Source: a virus. Taken from it: a stretch of 61,527 bases of DNA. Of this stretch, positions 17,900 through 27,307 are shown in pieces. The stretch is from positions 1 through 61,527 of IMG/VR virus record IMGVR_UViG_3300009506_000028; one strand, 5' to 3'. Under the pieces are notes generated by a model. That model saw nothing but the letters and a program-made list of their open reading frames with translations. It had not been told where the DNA came from and did not search any database. Position numbers and translations under genes: made by a program. Numbering within the stretch: position 1 is the first letter of the stretch; each line of letters begins with the position of its first letter.

Positions 17900-20082
17900 T
17901 AATCAAACTCCTGTGTCTCGATGCCTTGATATGGGCTTTGCCCGGTACTGGGGACAGGCGGCTCCATGGGACTGGTGTTCTCGCGGGCCTGGGCATACTC
18001 ATCATGGTCAGGATCGCCCGGGCCTTGCTCGTCATGGTCGGGATCATACATCCCGTTGTTCCTGCCATAGGACTCGATAAGACCAGGTGATGAGCCAAGG
18101 CTTGGCGGTGGGAGTCTCTGCCAGCCACTTGCCTCCAGGATGTTGTCCGCGATCGGCGTAAGCTCCGGTACCGCGGCAATGTTCTCGGCGGCCTGAATGG
18201 CAGCAAAGCGTGACTCCACTCCTTTTTGCATGGTGGCGGCGTTGATACTTTGCGCCTCGGCCAGTAGCTTCTCCACTTTGGCGTCGATGATCTCCTGTGG
18301 CTCCTTGGCCTGGAGTGCCTGCTGTAGCTGTTCGACCATCTTCATCAGCTCCATGACTCGCGGATCCTCATTACCGCGGAGACTGGAGAAGAACCGCGCC
18401 CCATCCTTATAACCCAGTTTACCAAATAGCTCCTTGACCACCTCATCCAGGTCGATATCACTGGTAAGGCGCTCTCCGAGTATCTTGGTCAGTGAGCTAA
18501 GGCCGTAGATGAATTTCTCCACCTGCTGGGCTGGGTTGCTGGTACCGATGCCGACATTGGTGGTGATAAAGAAGCGTTGATCAAGGAACCCGTCGGGAAG
18601 GGTTTGGATGACACCCTCCGGTAGTCCTAGCTGTTGGTTGATCTTGATGTACCTGGAGGCGGCGGCCAGATAGTCCTCATTAGTCTCATAGGTTTTGATG
18701 AGGGCAGCAATGTGTCGGAGTGTGGGCTCAACCCAGGTGTAAGTGAAGGTGGATAACTGCAGCTCCCCCACCTGTCCGGCAGAGTTCGCCAGGAGGTTCA
18801 TGCCTCCCACCGTCTCGTTCATCTTGCGATTGGCCTGGACACTGGACCCTGAGAAGGTCCCGGCCAGGTCATCGAAGTCCAGATTAAGCCGGTCCTGCTC
18901 CTGGTATGAGGAGCTGGTGACATCGTTGGTCTCCACCACCTTCACATCCTTCTCAGGGTCGACCATGAGGGTGGAGGATCCGGGAGAGTTTCGACGTAGC
19001 GATCGCAAGTCCACCTGTCTGTTGCGCTTGACGAAATAACGCTTGTTCAGCACAAAGCGGACATTATCCAGGCGAAGGTTGGCGATATCATTGGCCTCAG
19101 ACTGCACGTCACGGGTCAGCTCTGGGATCGTGGTCGGGTAGAGTCGGTGGGGTTCGATGATGACAAAGCCGTAGGTAAACGGCCTCATACCATGATGGTA
19201 TACCTCCTTGAGCGGTACCGGGTCGGTCAGTCTGTCCTCCATCCCAAGGGTATAGAAAACCATGTCCTTCCCCTTTGGTCCGCGCATGATGAATTCATGA
19301 ACCCACACGATCTCAAAGTCAGACACATCGCCGGCTGTGTCCGTTGAGTCGGTGCGGTTCTTCTCGCGGGCCATCCGCAAGCTGTCATAGGTGTTTTTGG
19401 TGGCTGCCTTTATCTGTCCATCAGTTAGCGGCTTCCACTTGGGTTGTCCTGTCTTGGGGTTTACCTCAGCCATCCGCTCCTTCACATCCATGACATACAT
19501 GGGAATCATGCGGATAACGTAGGGGGAGGTATTAATCGGGTCGTACCACTTTGCACTCTTGGCAAAGCGGATGTTCTCAGGCGGCTGCAGGTCTACCGCT
19601 GGGCGGTCTATACCCAGCTCCTCATCATACTCCCAGTGGTTGTATGAACAGATGACCCCGACGGTCTGCGCCTCTTCATAGGCACCATTGAGGATAAGGA
19701 ACCACGGGATCCCCTCCTCCGGTACATCATTGGACAGGCGGCGTCTCATCAGGTATTTGAGCCCTTCCGCCCCCAGCTTGTTAAAGATATCGTCCTCATC
19801 GGTGGGGCGGACATTCACCGCGTCCTCGGTAGAGAAGAAGGCGGCAGCACACAGCGCGGTATTCTTGCGGATGGCGGATCGTGTCTTTGGTCGGAAGTAC
19901 TTGGAGCGTGTCCGGTAGGCCTCAGAATTGTACTTACTACCAGGCGGGTGCTTGCCCTGGTATTGAAGGATTGACCTCTCCATCTGTCTGCGGATGTTGG
20001 AATCAAAGTAGTCGGAACTGGAAGTAAAGGCAGACCGCGCCCGCTCCATCCATTGATCCTTGTTGTGATCTTCCTCGGCCAT
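17899..20082 (-). CDS. Portal protein (727 aa)
   Basis: The length and pattern fit podoviral portals. There is an N-terminal WMERARSAFTSSSDYFD helix. A central segment carries RPFTYGFVIIEPHRLYPTTI and DVQSEANDIANLRLDNVRF. A FSGSSVQANRKMNETVGGMN stretch is followed by the long helical stem. The C terminus (about residues 590-727) is helical and then acidic and Pro/Gln-rich. It forms the ring through which DNA is packaged, working with the terminase encoded just upstream. It lies between small head-operon genes and the scaffold. Confidence 0.88.
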   Translation of the reverse strand: MAEEDHNKDQWMERARSAFTSSSDYFDSNIRRQMERSILQYQGKHPPGSKYNSEAYRTRSKYFRPKTRSAIRKNTALCAAAFFSTEDAVNVRPTDEDDIFNKLGAEGLKYLMRRRLSNDVPEEGIPWFLILNGAYEEAQTVGVICSYNHWEYDEELGIDRPAVDLQPPENIRFAKSAKWYDPINTSPYVIRMIPMYVMDVKERMAEVNPKTGQPKWKPLTDGQIKAATKNTYDSLRMAREKNRTDSTDTAGDVSDFEIVWVHEFIMRGPKGKDMVFYTLGMEDRLTDPVPLKEVYHHGMRPFTYGFVIIEPHRLYPTTIPELTRDVQSEANDIANLRLDNVRFVLNKRYFVKRNRQVDLRSLRRNSPGSSTLMVDPEKDVKVVETNDVTSSSYQEQDRLNLDFDDLAGTFSGSSVQANRKMNETVGGMNLLANSAGQVGELQLSTFTYTWVEPTLRHIAALIKTYETNEDYLAAASRYIKINQQLGLPEGVIQTLPDGFLDQRFFITTNVGIGTSNPAQQVEKFIYGLSSLTKILGERLTSDIDLDEVVKELFGKLGYKDGARFFSSLRGNEDPRVMELMKMVEQLQQALQAKEPQEIIDAKVEKLLAEAQSINAATMQKGVESRFAAIQAAENIAAVPELTPIADNILEASGWQRLPPPSLGSSPGLIESYGRNNGMYDPDHDEQGPGDPDHDEYAQARENTSPMEPPVPSTGQSPYQGIETQEFD

Positions 20083-20090
20083 GGCGCTAC

Positions 20091-20444
20091 CTATTTGTCA
20101 GCGTTGAATCGTCCAGCAAAGTCGGTGTGGAGCTGGTCATATTCATCTTCTTTAAAACGGCCACGCGCCAGATGGTAGCGTTCCAAAATCTCACCGCCCG
20201 CCTTCATCACCTCTTTCATGCGGACATCATGCTGCAAGTCCTTCAAGTGTAGGACAAAACCCTCTCGACCCGATAGTCTGAGGTTTCGTATAGTGGCGAT
20301 CCCGGTCCTCGCCTCAGCGGTTACAGCCCAAAGATGGCCAGGATAATGCTTATGTAATGCCTCCGCTATCCACTTTGACATATCATAGTCAGCGGGGGTG
20401 ATGTGTGAGGGAGCTTCCCCCATATTGAATAGGCCCTGTCCCAT
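20091..20444 (-). CDS. Hypothetical protein between terminase and portal (117 aa)
   Basis: A mixed alpha/beta protein (WIAEALHKHYPGHLWAVTAE and TGIATIRNLRLSG are visible) without a recognised family. The order and size recall small structural proteins encoded just before the portal in podoviruses. The gene begins two bases after the stop of the neighbour and ends eight bases before the portal start, so all are one transcript. No membrane segment or signal peptide is present. Confidence 0.65.
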   Translation of the reverse strand: MGQGLFNMGEAPSHITPADYDMSKWIAEALHKHYPGHLWAVTAEARTGIATIRNLRLSGREGFVLHLKDLQHDVRMKEVMKAGGEILERYHLARGRFKEDEYDQLHTDFAGRFNADK

Positions 20445-20445
20445 G

Positions 20446-20649
20446 TCACTCCTCCCAGTCCGGCTCGGTTTCGGACTGCACCAGGTTGTTTTTGTCTCTA
20501 TCAGAAAGCCACATGTACTCCTTGAGAGAGTACATCCCCTTGATAGCCTCCGGTAGCTCGTCGTAGCGCTTATTCCCTGTTGAAGGGATTAATGGTACAT
20601 CAGAATAGCTACCGTCATCAGCATCAGACTCCGGTGTCTTCTGGTCCAT
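20446..20649 (-). CDS. Small acidic hypothetical protein (67 aa)
   Basis: A short, Asp/Glu/Ser-rich protein with YDELPEAIKGMYSLKEYMWL in the middle. No family is recognised. It overlaps the C-terminal end of the preceding 57-residue gene in another frame. It is part of the terL-to-portal string. Confidence 0.6.
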   Translation of the reverse strand: MDQKTPESDADDGSYSDVPLIPSTGNKRYDELPEAIKGMYSLKEYMWLSDRDKNNLVQSETEPDWEE

Positions 20650-20797
20650 AAGGTCCTAGCCCCGCCTTAAAGCGGCGCTGTCCACCGCCAAATTCATACC
20701 CGTCCGCGTACTCGTCCTGGGGTTCAGGATCTACGCGGTCCACCTCTTCGCCCCAAAGCGTCTCGGAGCTAGTCACTGTCTCGTCTGGATTAGCCAT
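20624..20797 (-). CDS. Very small acidic protein downstream of terL (57 aa)
   Basis: The ATG overlaps the terL stop codon (TAATG), the classic sign of coupling. The 57-residue product begins MANPDETVTSSETLW, is acidic, then turns Gly/Arg-rich (FGGGQRRFKAGLG). No family is recognised. Its last eight codons overlap the next gene. The tight overlap at both ends supports it as real. Confidence 0.6.
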   Translation of the reverse strand: MANPDETVTSSETLWGEEVDRVDPEPQDEYADGYEFGGGQRRFKAGLGPYGPEDTGV

Positions 20798-22473
20798 TAG
20801 ATACCGTCCTCATATACCTCAGGTTCAAGATCAAATTCACTGACAATAATAGGCGCTTTATAGTCCATGTCATGGATGCGGCTGGCAGCGTCAAGGAAAT
20901 CATCATGCACAGCAAAGGGATAAACCAGGTACTCCTCGAGAAATCCCTTATTCAGACTATAGATGTTACCCTCATGATCGCGCCTCCTCACAGGTCTCAT
21001 GATGCGATAAGGCTGACCTATGTCCCGCATCTTCTTCTGTTTTGCTGTCTCCCCGCCATCCTTGATCAGCCTGGGGAGGTAGAACTTGCCGTGTGAAAAG
21101 TCAGGGTAGAGACGCTGGATGCGGTCGTACTTGCTGCCGGGTCCCTCGTTTGGCCAGGCCAGCTCCTTGATCTCGAAACTGTCCTGATCCTCCTCCATCT
21201 TCTCCTCAAAATGCTCTATGTCACTGCGCATGCCGTAGCGCTCGTAACCCACCTCCACGGTCTGAACTCCGGGCTGGTTCATCCAGTGACGGCGGAGATT
21301 CTTGATCGCGGTCCACCTCTCGCGGAGGTTCATCTTGTGGTGGTACCCATCAAGTAGATACTTGTTCAGGCCAGCATCGACACCGATCACAGCGATCGCG
21401 GTCCGGTCGCTGCCCTTCTTCTTGGAGGAGGCTGGATCACAGAGGATGTAGATATTGAGCGTTGCCGGCCTGATATCGATGAACTTGAGGTGTCCCTTGT
21501 TGAATAGCGCCTCGGCTCCTGCTGCCGGGTTCTGTAGCATCTGACAGGCGATCGTCGCCGGTCCCTGTTTGAGTTTCTTCTCAAGCCAGGCCTCCTCTGT
21601 CAGGAAGACAGGCGTCCCCTCCGGTCTGCCGTCATCGGTAGCCGGGTAGATCCGCGGGATGAGGGCCTTACGCTCCAGGATGACGTGGTAGGTGTCACCG
21701 AAGTGGTAGCGGGTGCCAATATGCCAGGACCGGCCGCTGCTGCCATCCTCTTGGCGGGCCCCAAGGTTGTCGGACAGCTCCCAAGCCTCGGTAACCTTGG
21801 CAATCTGCTCGGGAGTGTTGACGCTCTCCTTGGTCACCACGTCGTCATAGACGCGGAGCATGAAGTGGGCACCGGTTGGCATGCCATCGACCAGGCCATG
21901 CGCCTCGATGGTTGCCTCCTTGGGGTTGCTCTTACGGCAGACAGTAAGCCCTTTCTCCTCACTCCAGCGCGGTGATTGCTTGCGCGGGTGGGCAAAGAAG
22001 ATATCAGGGTAGGTGTGGATCAGGTCATCATTCCCCTCCAGCTCGCGCTTGATCTGCGCCATGAACTTGCGGCTGACCTGCTTGGTATGGGAGAAGATGC
22101 CGATGGTGATCTCAGGGTTCTTGATGATCTCCTGGATGATGCCGGCAAAGGTGATGATGGTCGACTTGTAATGTTCGCGGGCCCACAGGTCAAGGTAGCC
22201 GTCTGGATTCTCCTCAACCTCTCGGCACCTGGCATATAACCACGGATGCAGGGCATCGACACGGTGAAGGATGCGAACCAGGAGGTAATAGCGATCCGCT
22301 TTGGCCAGGGCGCGGATGCCATGCCACCCAAACTCATCCTCTACCATCTTCCAGAAATGGGTAACCGCCCAAAATGGGGCCGTCTTTATCCGCTCCAGGA
22401 TATGAGGGGGTATCTCAATATCCTGGATCTCTCCGGGTTCGAGTATCTTCTCTTTTATCTGCGCGTCTGACAT
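20797..22473 (-). CDS. terL: Terminase large subunit (558 aa)
   Basis: This is the ATPase-nuclease motor that packages DNA through the portal. The ATPase shows the variant Walker A REHYKST at residues 99-105 and a Walker B-type strand FMLRVYDD at 204-211. The C-terminal nuclease has Asp residues in LCDPASS (about 346) and GSDRTA (356), plus HDDFLDAASRIHD near 515-530. The length is typical. It overlaps the 107-residue gene upstream and the 57-residue gene downstream. Unusually, terS lies about 8 kb upstream, separated by lysis and fibre-type genes. Confidence 0.93.
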   Translation of the reverse strand: MSDAQIKEKILEPGEIQDIEIPPHILERIKTAPFWAVTHFWKMVEDEFGWHGIRALAKADRYYLLVRILHRVDALHPWLYARCREVEENPDGYLDLWAREHYKSTIITFAGIIQEIIKNPEITIGIFSHTKQVSRKFMAQIKRELEGNDDLIHTYPDIFFAHPRKQSPRWSEEKGLTVCRKSNPKEATIEAHGLVDGMPTGAHFMLRVYDDVVTKESVNTPEQIAKVTEAWELSDNLGARQEDGSSGRSWHIGTRYHFGDTYHVILERKALIPRIYPATDDGRPEGTPVFLTEEAWLEKKLKQGPATIACQMLQNPAAGAEALFNKGHLKFIDIRPATLNIYILCDPASSKKKGSDRTAIAVIGVDAGLNKYLLDGYHHKMNLRERWTAIKNLRRHWMNQPGVQTVEVGYERYGMRSDIEHFEEKMEEDQDSFEIKELAWPNEGPGSKYDRIQRLYPDFSHGKFYLPRLIKDGGETAKQKKMRDIGQPYRIMRPVRRRDHEGNIYSLNKGFLEEYLVYPFAVHDDFLDAASRIHDMDYKAPIIVSEFDLEPEVYEDGI

Positions 22474-22778
22474 TTCAGGTCAAGCTCCCACTTCCCCTTG
22501 AGTCCGCTACCGGCATCCGCCTCGATGATGGCGGTATAGCTAGACCCGGAGGTGAGGACAAGAACATCCTCTAGGGTTGCCCGGTACCGGCCGTTTGAGC
22601 CAGTCACATAGGTCATGGTTGTCGGCCATGCCTGTCCGGATACCTCGACACCACTGGAGTCCTTGAGCGTCACTGTAACTGTGGCGGCGTTCTCATAGTC
22701 GCCAGTGGCCACCCCTTGCAACCCCACCAGTTCAAGGATGTGGTCGTTTCCTTCATAGATTAACTGTACTGAACTCAT
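22455..22778 (-). CDS. Small beta-rich structural protein (107 aa)
   Basis: A short Ig-like, beta-rich protein (VTVTLKDSSGVEVSG and YTAIIEADAGSGLKGKW are visible). This style occurs in phage proteins that sit beside fibre genes. It starts in the last codons of the 1,510-residue repeat protein and overlaps the start of terL. It may be a fibre-associated or decoration domain, with no specific family assigned. Confidence 0.65.
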   Translation of the reverse strand: MSSVQLIYEGNDHILELVGLQGVATGDYENAATVTVTLKDSSGVEVSGQAWPTTMTYVTGSNGRYRATLEDVLVLTSGSSYTAIIEADAGSGLKGKWELDLKCQTRR

Positions 22779-25700
22779 GGCAATAGTCCCTTGGTTGTCG
22801 TGACTGCAGGGTCCACAGTCGCCTCACTTATCGCTACGGATGGGCCTATGTAGTTAGTGCCCGCTAACGCTGTAGTTACCGACGGATATGAATATTGTAG
22901 CGCCGGTTTGAGTTTATAGCTCGCCTGTATGGATGGTTCCACATGGAACCTTTCCGCGATCAACAAGGCATCCAGCTTATGCAGCGTCGGGATCGCCACC
23001 ATTTCAGCGGTAGCGCGGAGCGTCACCGTGACATGGGTATCAATGTAAGCGTACTGGGTGGCGATACCTGTCTGAGTGGTGGATCCGTATAGCAACTGGG
23101 TAAGAATAGCGCCCTGTGTTGCTACCCCTTGCTGGATGGTCTGGCCGCCTCTTATGGCCGACGGGACAGCCTGGAGGGTTGCGGTTGCTGCTGCTGTCAG
23201 AGATCCACTCTGTCCCCTGGTGCCGTTGGCTTGCTGTGTGGCGTCACCCTGCTGAGTGGTTGCCCCCGCATAGTCGACGGTCGGGATAGCGTTTAGTGTG
23301 GCTGTGGCCAGGAGGATCGCATTGCCCTCTGCGGTCCCTTGAATTTGTCCGGTCGCTACGACGGTGGCGGTGCCGGTTTGTATCGTGTTGCCTGTGTGAT
23401 CAGCCTGGGCATTGGCTACCTGTGTCGCTACAGCTTGCGCGATAAGGGTGGCGCTGGCCTGTTTCGTGGCGATAGCGGTCTGTGTACCGGTGGCGGACAT
23501 GACAGCCACAGCGGCGATCTGGCTCCGTCCCGTGGCCACCAGGGTAGCAACTGCAGACAGGGAGATAGAGGCGCTGGCAATTTTGACCGGTGCGGCCACC
23601 TGTGTGGCGGTGGCGGTCATGATGCACTGACCCGTCACGATACGGCCGCCTGTGGCTACCTGGGTGGCGACACCTGTCTGTGAGGTAGCGCCTACATGGT
23701 CAGCTTGTGCGGTGGCCTGGAGGGTAGCCGTGCCGGTCTGGATGGTGGTGCCAAGGACAGTACCGAGAGTGGACCCAGTAGCCACCAAGGTGGCGATACC
23801 CTGCTGAGTCGTCGCCCCTACCGCGTCAATGTTGGCGGTGACTGTCTGTGTCGCCAGGCCGGTCTGAGTCGTGGTTCCTTGATGATCTGCTACCGCTGCG
23901 CTCACCTGGGTGGCGATACCCTGCTGAATGACCGCACCGGCATAGGTGACCACAGCATTCCCGACCTGGGTGGCGAGGCCCTGGTAGATGACGGCACCGG
24001 AGTAGTCGACATTGGCGCTGACTATCTGTGTTGCGGTGCCGGTTTGAACCGTTGTCCCGGTTATCAGTCCGCCTACCTGGCCGCTGGCTACCAGGGTGGC
24101 GATCGCTGACTGGGTGATAGATCCGCTGTAGTCCGCTGTGGCGTTGGCGTTCAGGGTGGCTATGGCCTGCTGTACGGCAGCGGCGGAGTAATTCGCTATA
24201 GCAGAGGCCACCTGTGTGGCGATCCCCTGCTGTGTGGTAGAGGCCGCATGCTCTACCTGACCATTTGCCACCATGGTGGCTATGGCGCTCTGAGTGATGA
24301 CACCGGTCTTTTCCAGGACGGCCGTAGCAACCTGTGTGGCTACCCCCTGCTGGGTGGTGCTGCCAGGCAAGTCCAGGACACCGGTAGCTGTCAGTGTGGC
24401 TATGGCTGACTGGGTAGTGATGCCTACCGCGTCGACGTTGCCCACTACGGTCTGAGTGGCGATCCCCTGCTGGGTGGTGTTGCCCAAGGTAGGAGTGATC
24501 CCAGTGCTGCCAGTAGCTACCATGGTAGCGGTGGCGGTCTGTACGGTCCTGGCGCTGCGCTTGATGCCGACGGTAAAGGAGGCCCATCCCTCAGCGGCGG
24601 ACAGGGTGAAATCAGCGGTACCTGTAGCTCCTGCTCCAGGCTCATGCCATCCACCACCAGCACTGACACCACCAGCTCCCCAGTCTGCCGTCCTGGAGAA
24701 CAGGCCGCGGACACCGGCAGGGAAACCGGCATCGAACTGGGCATCTATGTGGTCACAGGCAAACAGGCGCAATACCAGGGTGTCAGCCCCGGCCATGGTG
24801 GCGGTCGGACAGGTGACAGCGGTACCGCTTCCCGTGCTGGTAGCGTAGGCGTCGACGGGTGAGACGTTATCGTAGAGTTCCCCATCAAGCGCGATCATCT
24901 GCGCATACATGGTTTCAGCGGAGCCAATGCTTGCGCTGTAAGAGACTGGGGTAGCGGCATCCGCGGCGGTGGCCTTCTTCCAGAACAGATTACCGGTACA
25001 GGATCCGTCAGAGATATCACCTGTGACAGAGGTGAAGCCGGTCACCGTGATGGTCTCGCTGCCGCCATCAGTGGCACAGAACAGGAGGAGAAGATCGCCC
25101 TCTTTAGGTGTCAGGGCGAACTGGAGGGTATGGCTTGTGGATGATCCGGCTACATTGGAGGGGAAGCCATTGGTGACTATCTGGCGGACATAGCCTAGCG
25201 GCTGGTTCCAATTCTGGTGAAAATCAAACGGGTTGCTGGAGATAACAGTCGCGGCGGTGTCAATCACCGTAGTGGTGAAACCCTCAAATCGATTGAGGGT
25301 GGTGTCGGCATTCTGGTTGCCGACGACATTACCCTGGTCCCAGGCAAAGTTAGTTTGATTCGATACGGTAGTAACAGACAGATAAGAGTCAAGGGTAGAG
25401 GAGATCCCGGTATAGGCCTGCCATCTGCCGGCGGTCACATTACCAACAATGGACCGGTTATTCGTGTAGTCCCAGGTCAGCCCGTGGTAAACATCCGTCC
25501 CAAGGGATGCGGAGGTGTTAATGGTAGAGGTGAACCCGGTGTACTTGGTGATGTAATAGTTAGGGCTAGAGAAATTAAGCATCACCGACCCGTCACCAGT
25601 CCATGCGGCTGGGCTTATTCCGGCAATACTGTCCTTGATAGTGGCGGTGAAACCAAGATATCTATCCAGCTTGTTGGCATACCGTGACTCACCAAGACAG

Positions 25701-27307
25701 ATATCACCCTCAAGCCATACTACAGAGCTCATCCCCACATCATTCGTGTTCAGTGTGGAGCTAACTACCAGGGTAGTGCTGAAACCGTCATACCAGTAAG
25801 CCACTGCCTGGTAGGCACTTCCGACTATGCTATATGTCCCGACTATCAGGTCAGTGGTGTCGTTCCCGGTGGTGGGATACCAGCCGGCATACTGGGTAGC
25901 GACACCGGTCTGTGTGGTGGATCCAAGGACATAGGGCTCACTGGTATCTGCAGAGATATAGCCGCCCTCAGTGGACGCCACCAAGTAACTGGACACAATG
26001 GTAGTGGTGAAACCGCTGTACCTGGTGATGTAGTGGGTGGAGGTGTTGGAACCGATGAGATCCTGGTAATAGGAGGTGATATCCCCGTCATTGACCAGAC
26101 TTAGAGAGGTCGTAATGGTGGAGGTGAACCCCGCCATTTCATAGGTTTCGTCGTAGAATGTCTCCTGATACCGGAGGTTGTTGTCGCGCCAGTCAAGGCC
26201 GGCATTTGTCCAAATTGGCCCAAAGAATGAGGAGTTAATAGTGGAGCTAAAACCAGACTGCCGAATCACGGTGTCAGAGGTGGACACCTTCTTGCAGTGG
26301 ATGACATTACCAGACTCGTCCAGGACCATCTGATAGGACAAGATCCTGGTGTCCTCCAGACTTCCTACAGGGTAATAATCAAGGACCCATGTAAAATCAA
26401 AACCCTGATATTTGCTGTGCGTAACCCCGTCGTTGACGTAGAAAATGCCGTTCTTAAAGTCGGTACCATAAACATTGGCCGGAGAGTAAGCGCTATCCAG
26501 AATGGTGGAAGTGAAGCCCTGGGTATACTCAGCACCTTGCTGTCCGTCATTGAAGGCGTAGACCATGCCGTCTATTCCTTCATGCACAGATCCCGCGGGG
26601 TTAGCCTCCATCCTGGCGTAGCCACGCATTTCAATGACAGCCGATCCAGCGGAGGCGATCGCATCATCCGCTATGGCGCTTCCGGAATAGAGGTTGGTCT
26701 GTATTGAGGTCAGGATCGTGGAGCTAAACCCGGAGAACTTAATCACCTCACCAACAATTGTCGCGCTATAGGTGGCATCATCGGACAGCATGTTGCCGTC
26801 AGCATCAATTGCCAGGCCTAGAGATATCCCGGCCGGAGCGGCGAAAGAGTTACTGATCGTGGTGGTAAACCCGGAGGTATGGACGTACTTGCTCAGGGTA
26901 TTGTTATAGACATAGGCCCCTGTGTCACCAGACCACTCCCATTCATAGCCGTACCAGGCCTCTGAGTTATGGGTAAGACTGGTTACCAAGGTGCCGGTGT
27001 AGCCTGACCACTTGTATACCTTCAAGTCATCAGAGAACAGCGCATCACCGTCCGTCACATGCCAAGAGGCATCCCTGACGGGCGTCATGGTGGCATGTGA
27101 GGCGGTGGACTTTATGGTCTCGGTGAAGCCGTGGAACCGGGTAAAGATGTTTGTATTCGAGTTCTCGCCGTAAAAGTCACCGTCAGGTGTCCAGGTCGCG
27201 GGCAATAGGTTGGTAGCCACATGCGATCCGGTGATCGTCGTGGTAAACCCGGAGAACTGGAACCACCGCGGTACATTAAGGGAATACTCGACGTACAGAT
27301 TTGACAT
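22775..27307 (-). CDS. Giant repeat protein: propeller-like repeats plus Thr/Gln-rich repeats (1,510 aa)
   Basis: Residues about 1-760 hold roughly fifteen units of 40-60 residues, each with a core like GFTSTI or GFTTTI after an aromatic residue. This is suggestive of beta-propeller blades. Residues about 760-960 look like a jelly-roll domain with HTLQFALTPKEGDLLLLF. Residues about 960-1430 contain about 22 copies of a roughly 22-residue unit with core TTQQGIATQVATA. One isolated copy of that unit sits inside the propeller half. The gene is flanked by a glycosyltransferase and terL. It is probably a host-recognition or surface fibre, and the Thr-rich repeats could be glycosylation targets. 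Function is inference. Confidence 0.8.
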   Translation of the reverse strand: MSNLYVEYSLNVPRWFQFSGFTTTITGSHVATNLLPATWTPDGDFYGENSNTNIFTRFHGFTETIKSTASHATMTPVRDASWHVTDGDALFSDDLKVYKWSGYTGTLVTSLTHNSEAWYGYEWEWSGDTGAYVYNNTLSKYVHTSGFTTTISNSFAAPAGISLGLAIDADGNMLSDDATYSATIVGEVIKFSGFSSTILTSIQTNLYSGSAIADDAIASAGSAVIEMRGYARMEANPAGSVHEGIDGMVYAFNDGQQGAEYTQGFTSTILDSAYSPANVYGTDFKNGIFYVNDGVTHSKYQGFDFTWVLDYYPVGSLEDTRILSYQMVLDESGNVIHCKKVSTSDTVIRQSGFSSTINSSFFGPIWTNAGLDWRDNNLRYQETFYDETYEMAGFTSTITTSLSLVNDGDITSYYQDLIGSNTSTHYITRYSGFTTTIVSSYLVASTEGGYISADTSEPYVLGSTTQTGVATQYAGWYPTTGNDTTDLIVGTYSIVGSAYQAVAYWYDGFSTTLVVSSTLNTNDVGMSSVVWLEGDICLGESRYANKLDRYLGFTATIKDSIAGISPAAWTGDGSVMLNFSSPNYYITKYTGFTSTINTSASLGTDVYHGLTWDYTNNRSIVGNVTAGRWQAYTGISSTLDSYLSVTTVSNQTNFAWDQGNVVGNQNADTTLNRFEGFTTTVIDTAATVISSNPFDFHQNWNQPLGYVRQIVTNGFPSNVAGSSTSHTLQFALTPKEGDLLLLFCATDGGSETITVTGFTSVTGDISDGSCTGNLFWKKATAADAATPVSYSASIGSAETMYAQMIALDGELYDNVSPVDAYATSTGSGTAVTCPTATMAGADTLVLRLFACDHIDAQFDAGFPAGVRGLFSRTADWGAGGVSAGGGWHEPGAGATGTADFTLSAAEGWASFTVGIKRSARTVQTATATMVATGSTGITPTLGNTTQQGIATQTVVGNVDAVGITTQSAIATLTATGVLDLPGSTTQQGVATQVATAVLEKTGVITQSAIATMVANGQVEHAASTTQQGIATQVASAIANYSAAAVQQAIATLNANATADYSGSITQSAIATLVASGQVGGLITGTTVQTGTATQIVSANVDYSGAVIYQGLATQVGNAVVTYAGAVIQQGIATQVSAAVADHQGTTTQTGLATQTVTANIDAVGATTQQGIATLVATGSTLGTVLGTTIQTGTATLQATAQADHVGATSQTGVATQVATGGRIVTGQCIMTATATQVAAPVKIASASISLSAVATLVATGRSQIAAVAVMSATGTQTAIATKQASATLIAQAVATQVANAQADHTGNTIQTGTATVVATGQIQGTAEGNAILLATATLNAIPTVDYAGATTQQGDATQQANGTRGQSGSLTAAATATLQAVPSAIRGGQTIQQGVATQGAILTQLLYGSTTQTGIATQYAYIDTHVTVTLRATAEMVAIPTLHKLDALLIAERFHVEPSIQASYKLKPALQYSYPSVTTALAGTNYIGPSVAISEATVDPAVTTTKGLLP
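22950..24545 (-). repeat. Degenerate tandem repeats coding the TTQxGxATQ array
   Basis: About 22 imperfect units of around 66-75 bp, each coding a core such as TTQQGIATQ. The DNA copies are diverged, so selection seems to act on the protein pattern. Related units occur at the start of the gene at 8591-9883. Confidence 0.8.

Noticed and set aside
22950-24545. CRISPR array or diversity-generating retroelement target
   Set aside because: The units are degenerate coding repeats without uniform spacers, and no reverse transcriptase gene is present in the window.
23826-24587. Frame of 253 codons antiparallel or alternate to the repeat gene
   Set aside because: Its His/Arg/Gly-rich composition is the alternate-frame reading of the TTQ repeats.
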